64,000 bases of DNA from Namhaeicola litoreus (lineage in GTDB: Bacteria > Bacteroidota > Bacteroidia > Flavobacteriales > Flavobacteriaceae), in NCBI RefSeq assembly GCF_042679565.1, contig NZ_JBHTMY010000003.1, positions 186,001-250,000 on the forward strand. Reading direction: 5' to 3'. The notes beneath the pieces are model-generated. The model saw only the letters and a list, made by a program, of their open reading frames with translations. It was not told the origin of the DNA and did not search any database. Below, in pieces: positions 9,315 through 18,319 of this stretch. Made by a program: the position numbers and the translations under genes. The first letter of the stretch is position 1. Each line of letters starts with the position of its first letter.

Positions 9315-9316
9315 GA

Positions 9317-10330
9317 CTAATGTTTGGTTTTAACATAGATTAATGCTACTAGTAATGAAGCAATAAAATAAAGCAATGCAATTTCTTTTCCGAAAAAAGC
9401 ACCTAGAATAAGGGCTTGTATCAGGTAAACAATTGGAAATGCGGTAATCCCGATACTGTATTTATAAGTTGCAATAAATTCGGCTTCTTCAATTTCTTTT
9501 TCTTTCTTTTTCCAAAATAAAAGGGGCAGAAAACTATTGATTTTAAAAAGTACTCCAAAAAAATTGAATTGCCTTTTCTTGATATTCGGAACACGCTTTA
9601 GGTTTCCCGACGATAGTTTTTGGTTAAATTCTACTGGGTCTAAATACTCCTCTGTATCTATTGAAGATGCATCAAAATCAGGATCTTCTATATGACAAAC
9701 TATCTTTTTCAAAGCATCGGAGGTTGCTTTTGTCAATTCAATTGCTCGAATATTTGGATCTTCAGACCGAAAATCATTTACGTAAATAGGAGGTGAGTAT
9801 AGCAGACTAACTTTAGACCCATATTGAGTTGGCGAATTATAATTAATGCCTATTGGAACGATGGCTATATCTAAGTCGGGATATTCTTCTAAAGCACCAA
9901 ATACTACCCGAGTAAAACCTTTACTAAGGGGCCTAACTCTTCGCTCTAAACTATGGCTTCCTTCTGCAAAAATCAATAGAGCGAGTTTTTCTTTAAGTAA
10001 AGTGAAACTATACTCGAAAACTGCTTCATTCTTCTTTACTGTACTTATCCCATCTCTTATTCTGTAAACCGGTAGCATGTTTGCAGATCTCATAAACCAT
10101 TCAACTAGTCCGGGTTTAAATACAGCGGCACGTGTAAAAAAATAAATGGTTCTATGGTTCGTAGTAGCAACCAGTAGAGGATCTATTAAGGCATTTGGAT
10201 GATTAGATACAAACATGATTGGTTTGTTTGCTGGAATATTTTCGGTGCCTTTTACAATGATCTTTTTGTAAAAGAAGAAGAATCCTAATTTGGCATAAGT
10301 ACGCAAAAATAAATACCAAATACTTTTCAT
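9317..10330 (-). CDS. 1-acyl-sn-glycerol-3-phosphate acyltransferase family protein (PlsC domain)
   Basis: This is a membrane-associated acyltransferase of the glycerolipid type. The acceptor motif reads HPNALID (H44 to D50) and the second block reads FAEGSHS in place of the usual FPEGTRS. An N-terminal hydrophobic stretch (about 5-22) and two C-terminal membrane segments (about residues 290-335) anchor it. At 337 residues it is longer than minimal PlsC. Motifs of this kind are common in Bacteroidota proteins that may act as glycerol-3-phosphate or lysophospholipid acyltransferases. It overlaps the upstream BASS transporter gene by 4 bases and ends 2 bases from the convergent GH3 gene. Confidence 0.88.
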   Translation of the reverse strand: MKSIWYLFLRTYAKLGFFFFYKKIIVKGTENIPANKPIMFVSNHPNALIDPLLVATTNHRTIYFFTRAAVFKPGLVEWFMRSANMLPVYRIRDGISTVKKNEAVFEYSFTLLKEKLALLIFAEGSHSLERRVRPLSKGFTRVVFGALEEYPDLDIAIVPIGINYNSPTQYGSKVSLLYSPPIYVNDFRSEDPNIRAIELTKATSDALKKIVCHIEDPDFDASSIDTEEYLDPVEFNQKLSSGNLKRVPNIKKRQFNFFGVLFKINSFLPLLFWKKKEKEIEEAEFIATYKYSIGITAFPIVYLIQALILGAFFGKEIALLYFIASLLVALIYVKTKH

Positions 10331-11235
10331 GCCTTGGCTGTTTTGACCCTTTTATCAGACCATAAAAATGCAACCAACAAGCCCGAAACTATATCCCAAA
10401 TTGCCCAAAATGCAACCAAAAGAGCCATGCCACCTAAACCATCAAAAAAAGTAAAAACCAGCATAAGGCCCAATCCGGAATTTTGAATTCCAGATTCGAT
10501 ACTGATTGTTTTTTGATCAACATAATCAAGACCTCCAAAACGAGCGGATAAATATCCTGTTAAGAGTAAAATCGCATTGTGCCCAAGTACAATGAACAAA
10601 ACCAAATGGACATGCTTAATAAAAATTTCAAAATTGTTTAAAAAGGCTATGATTATAAAGGATAGAAATATAATAACAGAGACAGGTTTTAGGATTTTCG
10701 AGGTTTTTTTAGATAGTTTTGGTTTATAGTGATTGATTAAAACACCGAAAAAAAGTGGAATACCTAATATGAGGAGTACTAGTTTAGTTACTTCTAAAGG
10801 ATTTAAGGATACGCTCTTTAAAATTTCTGCTGTGGGAGCATATAAATTACCGTAAAGTGCAAAATTCAAAGGAGTCATAATCAATGCGGCTAAAGTTGCG
10901 AAAGCTGTTAAACTTACAGATAAAGCTGTGTTTCCCCCTGCCATTTTAGTCATAAAATTAGAGACGTTTCCACCGGGGCAAGCTGCTACCATCATGATGC
11001 CTAACGCCACACTTGCTTGGGGCTGTATGACAAGAATAAAAAGAAAAGATACCAATGGTATAAGGATGAATTGTGTAACGATTCCGATGATTACAGGTTT
11101 TGGTGATCTGAAAAGGCTTGTGAAATCAGATACCTTGATATCGAGTGCCACACCGAACATGACTAGTGCCAATGCAAAATTAACCAGCCATAGATTATCG
11201 GCATTAAAATTTATACGTATGTCGTCTATATGCAT
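10327..11235 (-). CDS. Bile acid:sodium symporter family (BASS) transporter
   Basis: This is an inner-membrane sodium-coupled transporter for organic anions, 302 residues with about nine or ten hydrophobic segments. The conserved block ACPGGNVSNFMTK and the later ESGIQNSGLG segment correspond to the two crossover helices that bind sodium in this family. The substrate cannot be inferred; relatives carry bile acids, pyruvate or pantothenate. It overlaps plsC by 4 bases, so the two are translationally coupled. It lies 17 bases after the DUF4159 gene on the same strand. Confidence 0.9.
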   Translation of the reverse strand: MHIDDIRINFNADNLWLVNFALALVMFGVALDIKVSDFTSLFRSPKPVIIGIVTQFILIPLVSFLFILVIQPQASVALGIMMVAACPGGNVSNFMTKMAGGNTALSVSLTAFATLAALIMTPLNFALYGNLYAPTAEILKSVSLNPLEVTKLVLLILGIPLFFGVLINHYKPKLSKKTSKILKPVSVIIFLSFIIIAFLNNFEIFIKHVHLVLFIVLGHNAILLLTGYLSARFGGLDYVDQKTISIESGIQNSGLGLMLVFTFFDGLGGMALLVAFWAIWDIVSGLLVAFLWSDKRVKTAKA

Positions 11236-11252
11236 AGCTACTCGTTCAAAAT

Positions 11253-11906
11253 TTAATTGGTAAAGGCATATGAAACTATATTTGCACCCATTTTCAGTGC
11301 TTCCAGTCTCACTTTAAAGGAGTCATTATGGACTTCTTCATTTTCCCAGCCATCGCTCAGATCAGATTCATAATCATAAAAACAAACCAATCTTCCCTCA
11401 AGTATTAATCCGAGTCCTTGCGGAGGTTTATTGTCGTGTTCATGTATTTTGGGTAATTGATCGAAGTTATATTTCTGGTGATAAATAGGGTGATTATTGG
11501 GCAATTCGATAAAATCCAAGTCGGGGAAAACTTTTTTCATTTCTCGTTTCAAAGCGAGATCAATACCATAATTGTCTGAAATATGTAAAAACCCACCATT
11601 GCTCAAATACGCTCTTAAATTCTTAACAGCTTCATCATTAAAAAAAACATTTCCATGGCCCGTCATAAACAAAATAGGGTAGGCATAAATATCTGTTTTA
11701 CTAGGATCGGCTGTAGCTATTTTTAAGTCTATTTTTGTATTGATATTTTCGTTGCAGAATTTAATTAAATTAGGAACTGCAGTTGGATTTGCGTACCAAT
11801 CCCCACCACCTTCATATTTGAGAATTGCCAATTGTTGGGCTGATAGACCAACAGACGAAAAAATAACCAAAAGCAAGGTTATCAATTGAAAACGAGCAAA
11901 AATCAA
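11253..11906 (-). CDS. DUF4159 domain-containing secreted protein
   Basis: This 217-residue protein has a signal peptide (ending LSAQ at about residue 24) and the DUF4159 fold. Motifs include GGGDWYANP, FMTGHG, the GGFLHISDN segment, and NHPIYH followed later by CFYDYESDLSDGW. DUF4159 resembles glutamine-amidotransferase-like folds, and its role is unknown. The start is a TTG at 11906. Upstream there is an in-frame stop at 11922-11924 with no ATG before it, and the signal peptide begins directly at this codon. The gene lies in a minus-strand run between rsmE and the BASS gene. Confidence 0.85.
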   Translation of the reverse strand: MIFARFQLITLLLVIFSSVGLSAQQLAILKYEGGGDWYANPTAVPNLIKFCNENINTKIDLKIATADPSKTDIYAYPILFMTGHGNVFFNDEAVKNLRAYLSNGGFLHISDNYGIDLALKREMKKVFPDLDFIELPNNHPIYHQKYNFDQLPKIHEHDNKPPQGLGLILEGRLVCFYDYESDLSDGWENEEVHNDSFKVRLEALKMGANIVSYAFTN

Positions 11907-11925
11907 ATCAGAATCATTTAGTTAA

Positions 11926-12630
11926 TTAGCTGTTATTCATTGAGATGGCCTGACAAATTACGATGCCCGCCGTTTCAGTTCTCAAACGGTTTATTCCCAA
12001 AGATAAAGGTTTATATTGATGTTGCAAAGCAAGTTCAATTTCCGCTAGACTAAAATCGCCTTCAGGGCCAATCAATATATTATAATTTGAAGCTGCCGGG
12101 ATATTTTTTAGCTCCATTCTTTTCTGATTTTCACAATGTGCAATGAGTCTACATTCTTCGCTGGAATTCTCTATAAAATCACGAAGATCAATGGCTGGAT
12201 TTATTTTGGGTAAGAAGGTTTGTAAGGACTGTTTCATTGCCGATATAGCTACTTTTTCAAGCCTATCTAGCTTAATTACTTTTCTTTCGGATCTGTCACA
12301 AATTATGGGGGTAATTTCGTCTATCCCAATTTCGGTTGATTTTTCGATAAACCATTCTAACCGATCGTTCATTTTTGTTGGCGCTATTCCAATATGTAAA
12401 TGGTAATTCCGATTCTTTTCTTTCTCTTGTACATAGACAATGTCCACAGAACAGCGTTTTTCGTTCGCTTCGGATATTTCCCCTGTTAATAAGAGCCCAT
12501 TTCCGTTCGTTATAAAAATTTGATCACCGATTTTTTTTCTCAAAACCTTAATTAAATGTCTGCTTTCTTCTTTATCGAAAACATGGACTGAGCTGTTTTT
12601 GTTTATGGTGGGTTGAAAAAATAATTGCAT
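11926..12630 (-). CDS. rsmE: 16S rRNA (uracil(1498)-N(3))-methyltransferase
   Basis: This SPOUT-class methyltransferase methylates N3 of U1498 in 16S rRNA, late in 30S assembly. The family signatures are clear: ESRHLIKVLRKKIGD near the N-terminus, IGPEGDFS, and LGINRLRTETAG at the SAM-binding trefoil knot. I place the start at the ATG of MQLFF (12630) because the longer frame would begin with TTG three codons earlier. The product is then 234 residues, normal for RsmE. It sits 18 bases downstream of the GNAT-like gene on the same strand. Confidence 0.95.
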   Translation of the reverse strand: MQLFFQPTINKNSSVHVFDKEESRHLIKVLRKKIGDQIFITNGNGLLLTGEISEANEKRCSVDIVYVQEKEKNRNYHLHIGIAPTKMNDRLEWFIEKSTEIGIDEITPIICDRSERKVIKLDRLEKVAISAMKQSLQTFLPKINPAIDLRDFIENSSEECRLIAHCENQKRMELKNIPAASNYNILIGPEGDFSLAEIELALQHQYKPLSLGINRLRTETAGIVICQAISMNNS

Positions 12631-12648
12631 AATCGACAACTTAATTGA

Positions 12649-13770
12649 TTAGCTTATCGGAAGTTTATAAGTACACCTTCTTTTAGTGACTTTGATGTCA
12701 AAATTTTTCCACATGGAATGTATTTGCGTATTGTCTTCTAATTCGGGAGTTTGGTTGGCGATTTTTATATTGTTCTTCTTGTAGGTTTTATAAAATTCAC
12801 TCATAATTATAGCATTGATACCCTTGTTTTGATATTCGGGTAAGACACCTATTAAGTAGAAATCAACAACATCATTTGATTTTCGAGCTTTTAATAAATG
12901 CCAAAAACCAAATGGAAAGAGTTTGCCTTTCGCTTTTTGCATTGCCTTAGCATAGGAAGGCATAGTAATAGCGAAAGCTATTATTTTGTCATTTTTATCT
13001 ATGACGAATTTGATATACTCCGGATTAATGAAGCTGAGATACTTCGTTTTGAAAAAATTGATCTGACTTTTTGTGATGGGTACAAAAGAGGAAAGTCGTG
13101 CATAAGACTTGTTAAAAACCTCAAACATTTCATCTACGAAAGGAAAGATTTCTTTTGAGTTTTTGAAATTTAAGGCTCGTACTTGGTATTTTTCTTGAAC
13201 AATTTTGGAAAAACGGTGATAACGATCAATATCCAGATCATCAAAAAACAAAAAGCTTTCTCTAAAAGTCTTTTCTGGAGTATATCCTAATTGCTCCAGG
13301 TGTTCTTTGTAATAAGGTTTACTGTACCATGTAAGACTAGTGCTTAACTGGTCAAACCCTGCCACCAATACACCTACTTTGTCAAGATTAGAAAAACCAA
13401 CTGGCCCTTCTATAAATTCAAGTCCGTTTTCTTTACCTATAGAATAGACTTTTTTTAATAATGCCCTGCTCACCTCAATATCATCAATTACATCGAACCA
13501 ACCAAAGCGCATTTTTTTAATTTTCTGCTCCTCAATTTCCAGTTGATTCATAATAGCTGCTATCCGACCAACAATTTTTCCGTTTTTAAAGGCTAAAAAA
13601 AAACGGGCACTCGCATGTTCGAAAACCGGATTTTTATCTTTATCAAAAGAGTCTAATTCATCAGAAATTATAGGTGGCACCCAATAAGGACTATTTTTGA
13701 ACAGCTGAAATGGAAACTTTACGAATCTTTTTAAATCTTTTCTTCCATATATTTCTTCAATCGTAATCAT
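12649..13770 (-). CDS. GNAT-like conserved protein (putative N-acyltransferase)
   Basis: This 373-residue soluble protein belongs to a family common in Bacteroidota and annotated as GNAT family or hypothetical. The N-terminal half has the segment KNGKIVGRIAAIMN, resembling a GNAT strand pair. The C-terminal half has FYLIGVLPEYQNKGIN, which resembles the GNAT acetyl-CoA motif (V-x-P-x-Y-x-x-K-G), so it may contain two GNAT folds. No signal or membrane segments are present. The substrate is unknown. It is the second gene of the minus-strand run starting with the outer-membrane protein at 14961. Confidence 0.8.
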   Translation of the reverse strand: MITIEEIYGRKDLKRFVKFPFQLFKNSPYWVPPIISDELDSFDKDKNPVFEHASARFFLAFKNGKIVGRIAAIMNQLEIEEQKIKKMRFGWFDVIDDIEVSRALLKKVYSIGKENGLEFIEGPVGFSNLDKVGVLVAGFDQLSTSLTWYSKPYYKEHLEQLGYTPEKTFRESFLFFDDLDIDRYHRFSKIVQEKYQVRALNFKNSKEIFPFVDEMFEVFNKSYARLSSFVPITKSQINFFKTKYLSFINPEYIKFVIDKNDKIIAFAITMPSYAKAMQKAKGKLFPFGFWHLLKARKSNDVVDFYLIGVLPEYQNKGINAIIMSEFYKTYKKNNIKIANQTPELEDNTQIHSMWKNFDIKVTKRRCTYKLPIS

Positions 13771-13779
13771 TGGCCAAAA

Positions 13780-14961
13780 TTAGCCATTTTCTTGTTTGCT
13801 GTATTTTTTTTGTGCCTTTTCTTTTTGCTTTTGGTCTTTAATGAGCTGTTTATTTCTCTTTTTTCTCGCTTTTTCTGCTTTTTTATTTACAGGAGCTTGA
13901 AGTCCGGATCTGGATTTTGCTTCTTTCACCTTTACCTCCCTCATTTTTTTGTCGTTGGATTTTTTGGCAAACCAGGAGCCGGCAAATAACCCGCCTAAAA
14001 ATCCTTTTTTCTCCTGTGGCAGTGCAAGATCATCATTATTGGCCTCAGCTTGAATGATTTTATCCTTGTGTCTGTCTAAGCGCCAAGAAACACCTGTATT
14101 GAAGAGGTATGTGGACTTTTCGTACTGGTCATAAATCATCCTTGCAGACAGATCAACTTGTAAATTTGGATTTATGAGGTAAGCGCCTCCTGCTCCAAAT
14201 TGAAAATCGTCAGGTAAATCGGCGCGATTAAATAATTGGATTTCACCAAAGACAGAAACTTTTGGTGTTAAAGTATAAGTTGATGTAACAATAATTGAAT
14301 TTTCATATATATAATCATATTCACCTTCATCAGGAAAACTCCATTTGTCAGATATAAAGTTCATTAATAAAATCCATCTGTCTGTTAAATCATTTTGAGT
14401 AAAAATTGCAAATCTCGGACTCACACCAAATTTACTTTTGTACATATCCATCAATAAGTTGGTATTTAAACCTACATAAATACCCACTGCTGGTATCAAC
14501 CTTCTTTTGTCAAATTTGTGCCTTTCTTCCCAGCTCCTTATTTCCTTAGATTTATCTCTGTACTTGGGCATATACACCAAATATTTTGCTCCAATAGTCA
14601 TCCTACTCAATCCAAAACCGGATGCAGTAGAATCTTGAGGTTGAGTATAGTATCGTTCTTCATTGGCTAAAGCCATATCAAGATTTAATTCTAATCTTTC
14701 AAAAAATAATCCTGATCGTAAAAAAACATCTAAACCGTATCCATCAGAACTATATTCAAAAGGCTTGTTAAATTCATCATAGTATAAATAGTTCCCTACA
14801 TTTTTGTAGAAAAAACCGCTTTCCACTTGATAGACTTTCGTTCCAACACTATAGGGGCTATCCGAAAATCCCGGCCGTTTTGAGTTGATCAATTCTGTAT
14901 ATTGGGCAAAGCCAAATTGAACAAATAAAATAAAAGGTAAGAGTTTTAAAAAGCGAGGCAT
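13780..14961 (-). CDS. Outer-membrane transporter-like beta-barrel with Lys-rich C-terminal tail
   Basis: A signal peptide (about residues 1-19, ending FGFAQ) precedes a beta-barrel-like region (about 20-300). It opens with NSKRPGFSDSPYSVG, typical of the MetA-pathway/transporter family of Bacteroidota outer-membrane proteins. After the barrel comes a tail of about 75 residues that is strongly basic and lysine-rich, ending KYSKQENG. This is unusual, because such barrels normally end in an aromatic residue. I take the ATG at 14961 (MPRFLK); the longer frame would start with TTG. The substrate is unknown. Confidence 0.8.
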   Translation of the reverse strand: MPRFLKLLPFILFVQFGFAQYTELINSKRPGFSDSPYSVGTKVYQVESGFFYKNVGNYLYYDEFNKPFEYSSDGYGLDVFLRSGLFFERLELNLDMALANEERYYTQPQDSTASGFGLSRMTIGAKYLVYMPKYRDKSKEIRSWEERHKFDKRRLIPAVGIYVGLNTNLLMDMYKSKFGVSPRFAIFTQNDLTDRWILLMNFISDKWSFPDEGEYDYIYENSIIVTSTYTLTPKVSVFGEIQLFNRADLPDDFQFGAGGAYLINPNLQVDLSARMIYDQYEKSTYLFNTGVSWRLDRHKDKIIQAEANNDDLALPQEKKGFLGGLFAGSWFAKKSNDKKMREVKVKEAKSRSGLQAPVNKKAEKARKKRNKQLIKDQKQKEKAQKKYSKQENG

Positions 14962-15030
14962 CCTTTTCAATGGGTTTTAGTCAAAAGTAAGTTTTTCTTT
15001 TTATTAACGTTTAACTTGCTCTCAAATTGT

Positions 15031-15038
15031 TATTTTTG
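15031..15038 (+). promoter_or_regulatory. Candidate -7 promoter element for the DUF4834 gene
   Basis: TATTTTTG is an exact TAnnTTTG match located 19 bases before the ATG at 15058, in the divergent gap with the outer-membrane protein gene. The nearest TTG (15016-15018) is only 12 bases away, which is too close for a good -33. Confidence 0.4.
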
Positions 15039-15057
15039 ACGTTTAATTGAAAAAAAT

Positions 15058-15324
15058 ATGCAAGAGGCTTCATTACAAGGGATTCTTCGAACAATTTTGA
15101 TCATCATGTTGCTGTATTACGGGATGAAATTGGTCGGTAGAATTTTATTTCCTGTCTTCTTTAAAAAAATGGTCAAAAACTTTGAAAAACAGGCCAATCA
15201 ATATCAAAATAACCAGCCTCAACCCAATCAAAAAGTTGGAGAAACTATCGTTGACAAAGTGCCGGATATGAAGGAGACGAGCAAGTCTGTGGGCGAATAT
15301 GTAGATTATGAAGAAGTTGATTAA
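15058..15324 (+). CDS. DUF4834 family small membrane protein
   Basis: This 88-residue protein has one N-terminal membrane helix (about residues 8-28) and a hydrophilic C-terminal tail rich in Q, N and acidic residues, ending VGEYVDYEEVD. The arrangement and the GETIVDKVP segment match DUF4834, a small family confined to Bacteroidota with no known function. It precedes the YfhO gene by 55 bases on the same strand, an adjacency that may be functional. Confidence 0.85.
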   Translation: MQEASLQGILRTILIIMLLYYGMKLVGRILFPVFFKKMVKNFEKQANQYQNNQPQPNQKVGETIVDKVPDMKETSKSVGEYVDYEEVD

Positions 15325-15379
15325 TTCTCTTAACAACCTTTATTTTTTGTAATATTGTTGCTTTAACTAGCAATCACCC

Positions 15380-17791
15380 ATGAGTTTTAAAAAATCACTT
15401 CCTTTTTTTATTGCCATTTCAATTTTTATTATTGCTTCACTGGCTTATTTTTCGCCTGTATTGGATGGGAAAGAGCTTTTTCAAAGTGATATTGCCCAGT
15501 TTAGGGGAATGGCCAAAGAAGTTCAAGACTTCAGAGCAAAAACAGGAGAAGAACCTTATTGGACTAATAGAGCTTTTGGTGGAATGCCTACTTATCAACT
15601 CAGTTCTTATTATCCGCACGACTATATCAAAAAATTAGATGGTTGGATACGATTTTTACCACGTCCGGCTGATTATTTGTTTTTATATTTTATTAGTTTT
15701 TTTGTTCTTCTTCTCAGCTTAAAAGTAAATTGGAAGACAGCTGTTATCGGAGCTCTCGGTTTTGGTTTTTCTACTTATTTGATCATTATTTTGGGAGTGG
15801 GCCACAATGCCAAGGCTCATGCCATAGGATACATGCCTTTGGTTTTAGCCGGTCTCGTTTTAATTTTTGATAAACGATACGTACTCGGATTTATCACAGC
15901 CTCTCTTGCTCTTTCTTTAGAAATAGCAGCCAGTCACCCACAAATGACATATTACTTACTATTTTTCGGAGCAATATTCGGACTGGTTAAGCTATTTGAA
16001 AGCATTAAGGAGAAAAGCTTGGCGGATTATTTTAAATCATTAACTGTGTTTTTTGTGGCTTCATTTTTGGCTTTGGGTATGAATGCCACATCCTTGTTGG
16101 CCACTAAAGAATATGCTGCAGAAAGTACGAGAAGTAAAAGTGAATTGACGATTAATCCGGATGGATCAGAAAAGGAAGCAACGGGTGGATTATCAAAAGA
16201 GTATATTACAGAATACAGTTATGGAATTGTTGAGACATTCAATTTGTTTATTCCGAGATTTAAAGGTGGGTCTAATAATGAAAATTTGGGAACAGACTCA
16301 AATATTTATAATTTTTTAAAGGATAAAGCCGGCCGAAAACAAGCCCTTGGATTTGCTGAAAACGCACCCATGTATTGGGGAGATCAACCCATCGTGGCTG
16401 CTCCGGCCTATATTGGTGCTGTATTGATTTTCCTTTTTGTGATTGGTGTTTTTTTAGTCAATCAACCCTGGAAAAAATGGCTAATTATTAGCGCGGTCTT
16501 TTCGATATTGCTGAGTTGGGGTAAGAATTTTGGTCTGCTTACAGATCTCTTTATTGACTTTATGCCGTTATACAATAAGTTTCGGGCAGTATCCTCTATT
16601 CAAGTCATCGCAGAATTGGCGATACCCTTACTCGCTATATTGGGTCTACAAGCGCTTTTTAAAAAGGATATTTCTTCTGAACAAAAACTAAGGGCAGTTC
16701 GTTTAAGCTTCTATATTACTGGTGGAATTGCATTGTTTTTTGCACTTTTTGGAACCGGATTCTTTTCTTTTGAGAGCTTTAGAGATGCGTCTTATGAAAG
16801 CATGTTACCTGGATTATCAGATGTAATCATAGAAGATCGGAAGGAAATTTTTAGAAATGACAGTTTTCGCTCTTTCATCTTTGTTTTTTTAACAGCTGCA
16901 TTAGCTTGGTTCTTTGTTAAAGGTAGGCTTAATAAAAATGTTTTTTGGATCGGAATATTGGTAATCACCCTAACGGATTTGGTTGTGGTTGATAGGAGGT
17001 ACGTAAATAATGAGGATTTTGTTACGAGTAAGAATTTAGAAAATCCATTTCCTAAAACACAAATCAACGATTTGATCACAGAGGATAAGGGTCATTATCG
17101 TGTGATGAATTTTACTGTAAATCCAATGAATGATGGCAGTACTTCTTTTTATCACAATTCAATCGGTGGTTACCACGCAGCAAAACCCAGAAGATATCAG
17201 GAGTTGTTTGACTTTCAAATTGCCAAGAACAATATGGAAGTACTGAATATGCTGAATACAAAATACTTTATTTACCCCGATCAGAATAATACGCCACAAG
17301 TACAAATCAATGAAGAAGCCAATGGAAATGCTTGGTTTGTAAATAAGGTAAAGCTTGTAGATTCTGCGAATGAAGAGATTTTATCTTTGGATAGTTTAAA
17401 AACAAAGGAAGAGGTTGTTGTTCATCGAGAATATGAAAATTTGATGGGAGAATTAAATAAACAAAAGGACAGCTCTGCAACCATTACATTAATCGATTAT
17501 GCACCCAATAAATTAGAATATAAAAGTTCATCAATAAAAGATCAATTGGCTATTTTTTCCGAAGTATATTATAAAAACGGTTGGAATGCATATGTTGACG
17601 GCGTAATTCAACCTCATTTCAGGGCGAATTATGTCTTGAGAGGTATGAATATACCAGCAGGAAATCACACTGTTTTATTCAAATTCGAACCGAAAATTAT
17701 AAGAACAGGTACAACCATCTCCCTCATTTCCTATTTGGCTTTTGTTTTTTTAACTATTGCTGGATATTTTTTATTAAAAAAAAGAAAGTAG
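15380..17791 (+). CDS. YfhO family multi-pass membrane protein
   Basis: This 803-residue inner-membrane protein has about twelve or more hydrophobic segments in the first 550 residues, followed by a soluble region (about 560-770) and a last membrane helix at the C-terminus. It belongs to the YfhO family, whose members resemble GT-C glycosyltransferases that use polyprenyl-linked sugars. The first periplasmic loop carries the acidic and aromatic residues typical of GT-C proteins. In some Gram-positives YfhO glycosylates lipoteichoic acid; the Bacteroidota substrate is not known. It heads a run of glycan genes continuing to wecB. Confidence 0.88.
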   Translation: MSFKKSLPFFIAISIFIIASLAYFSPVLDGKELFQSDIAQFRGMAKEVQDFRAKTGEEPYWTNRAFGGMPTYQLSSYYPHDYIKKLDGWIRFLPRPADYLFLYFISFFVLLLSLKVNWKTAVIGALGFGFSTYLIIILGVGHNAKAHAIGYMPLVLAGLVLIFDKRYVLGFITASLALSLEIAASHPQMTYYLLFFGAIFGLVKLFESIKEKSLADYFKSLTVFFVASFLALGMNATSLLATKEYAAESTRSKSELTINPDGSEKEATGGLSKEYITEYSYGIVETFNLFIPRFKGGSNNENLGTDSNIYNFLKDKAGRKQALGFAENAPMYWGDQPIVAAPAYIGAVLIFLFVIGVFLVNQPWKKWLIISAVFSILLSWGKNFGLLTDLFIDFMPLYNKFRAVSSIQVIAELAIPLLAILGLQALFKKDISSEQKLRAVRLSFYITGGIALFFALFGTGFFSFESFRDASYESMLPGLSDVIIEDRKEIFRNDSFRSFIFVFLTAALAWFFVKGRLNKNVFWIGILVITLTDLVVVDRRYVNNEDFVTSKNLENPFPKTQINDLITEDKGHYRVMNFTVNPMNDGSTSFYHNSIGGYHAAKPRRYQELFDFQIAKNNMEVLNMLNTKYFIYPDQNNTPQVQINEEANGNAWFVNKVKLVDSANEEILSLDSLKTKEEVVVHREYENLMGELNKQKDSSATITLIDYAPNKLEYKSSSIKDQLAIFSEVYYKNGWNAYVDGVIQPHFRANYVLRGMNIPAGNHTVLFKFEPKIIRTGTTISLISYLAFVFLTIAGYFLLKKRK

Positions 17792-17797
17792 CTCATA

Positions 17798-18319
17798 ATG
17801 GAGTATAAAGTAACACCCAAAAAACGCTTCGCACATACGCTTGAATTTTTACAGCGCGTCTTACCTGCTCCAGCGAAAATTTTAGATTTGGGTGTTCGCA
17901 ATGAACTCAGTATTTTGATGGAAGAAGCCGGGTATACGGTTATAAATACTACAGGAGAAGATTTAGATATTGACTTTTCTATTGTGAAAGAAAATTTTGA
18001 TGCAGTAACCGCATTTGAAATATTCGAGCATCTAATCGCTCCGTTTAATGTTTTGAGCGCTGTACAGGCTCATAAACTCATCACCACAGTACCACTTAAT
18101 TTATGGTTTGCTAAAGCCTATAGAAGTAATACAGATAAGTGGGACAGGCATTACCACGAGTTTGAAGACTGGCAATTCGACTGGCTTTTGGAAAAGTCGG
18201 GCTGGCAGATCAAAGAATCATCGAAATGGACAAGTCCGGTTAAAAAGATTGGATTCCGACCTGTATTACGCCAATTTACACCAAGGTATTATGCCGTTTA
18301 TGCTGAAAGGATGCCATGA
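17798..18319 (+). CDS. Class I SAM-dependent methyltransferase (divergent)
   Basis: This 173-residue soluble protein has a methyltransferase-type core. Motif I is degenerate (ILDLGVRNELS), and the post-motif segment FDAVTAFEIFEHL is characteristic of methyltransferase type 11/12. The family usually methylates small molecules or sugars. It lies 6 bases after the YfhO gene and overlaps the following glycosyltransferase by 4 bases, so a role in modifying a surface glycan or its lipid carrier is plausible. The weak glycine motif leaves open whether it binds SAM normally. Confidence 0.75.
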   Translation: MEYKVTPKKRFAHTLEFLQRVLPAPAKILDLGVRNELSILMEEAGYTVINTTGEDLDIDFSIVKENFDAVTAFEIFEHLIAPFNVLSAVQAHKLITTVPLNLWFAKAYRSNTDKWDRHYHEFEDWQFDWLLEKSGWQIKESSKWTSPVKKIGFRPVLRQFTPRYYAVYAERMP

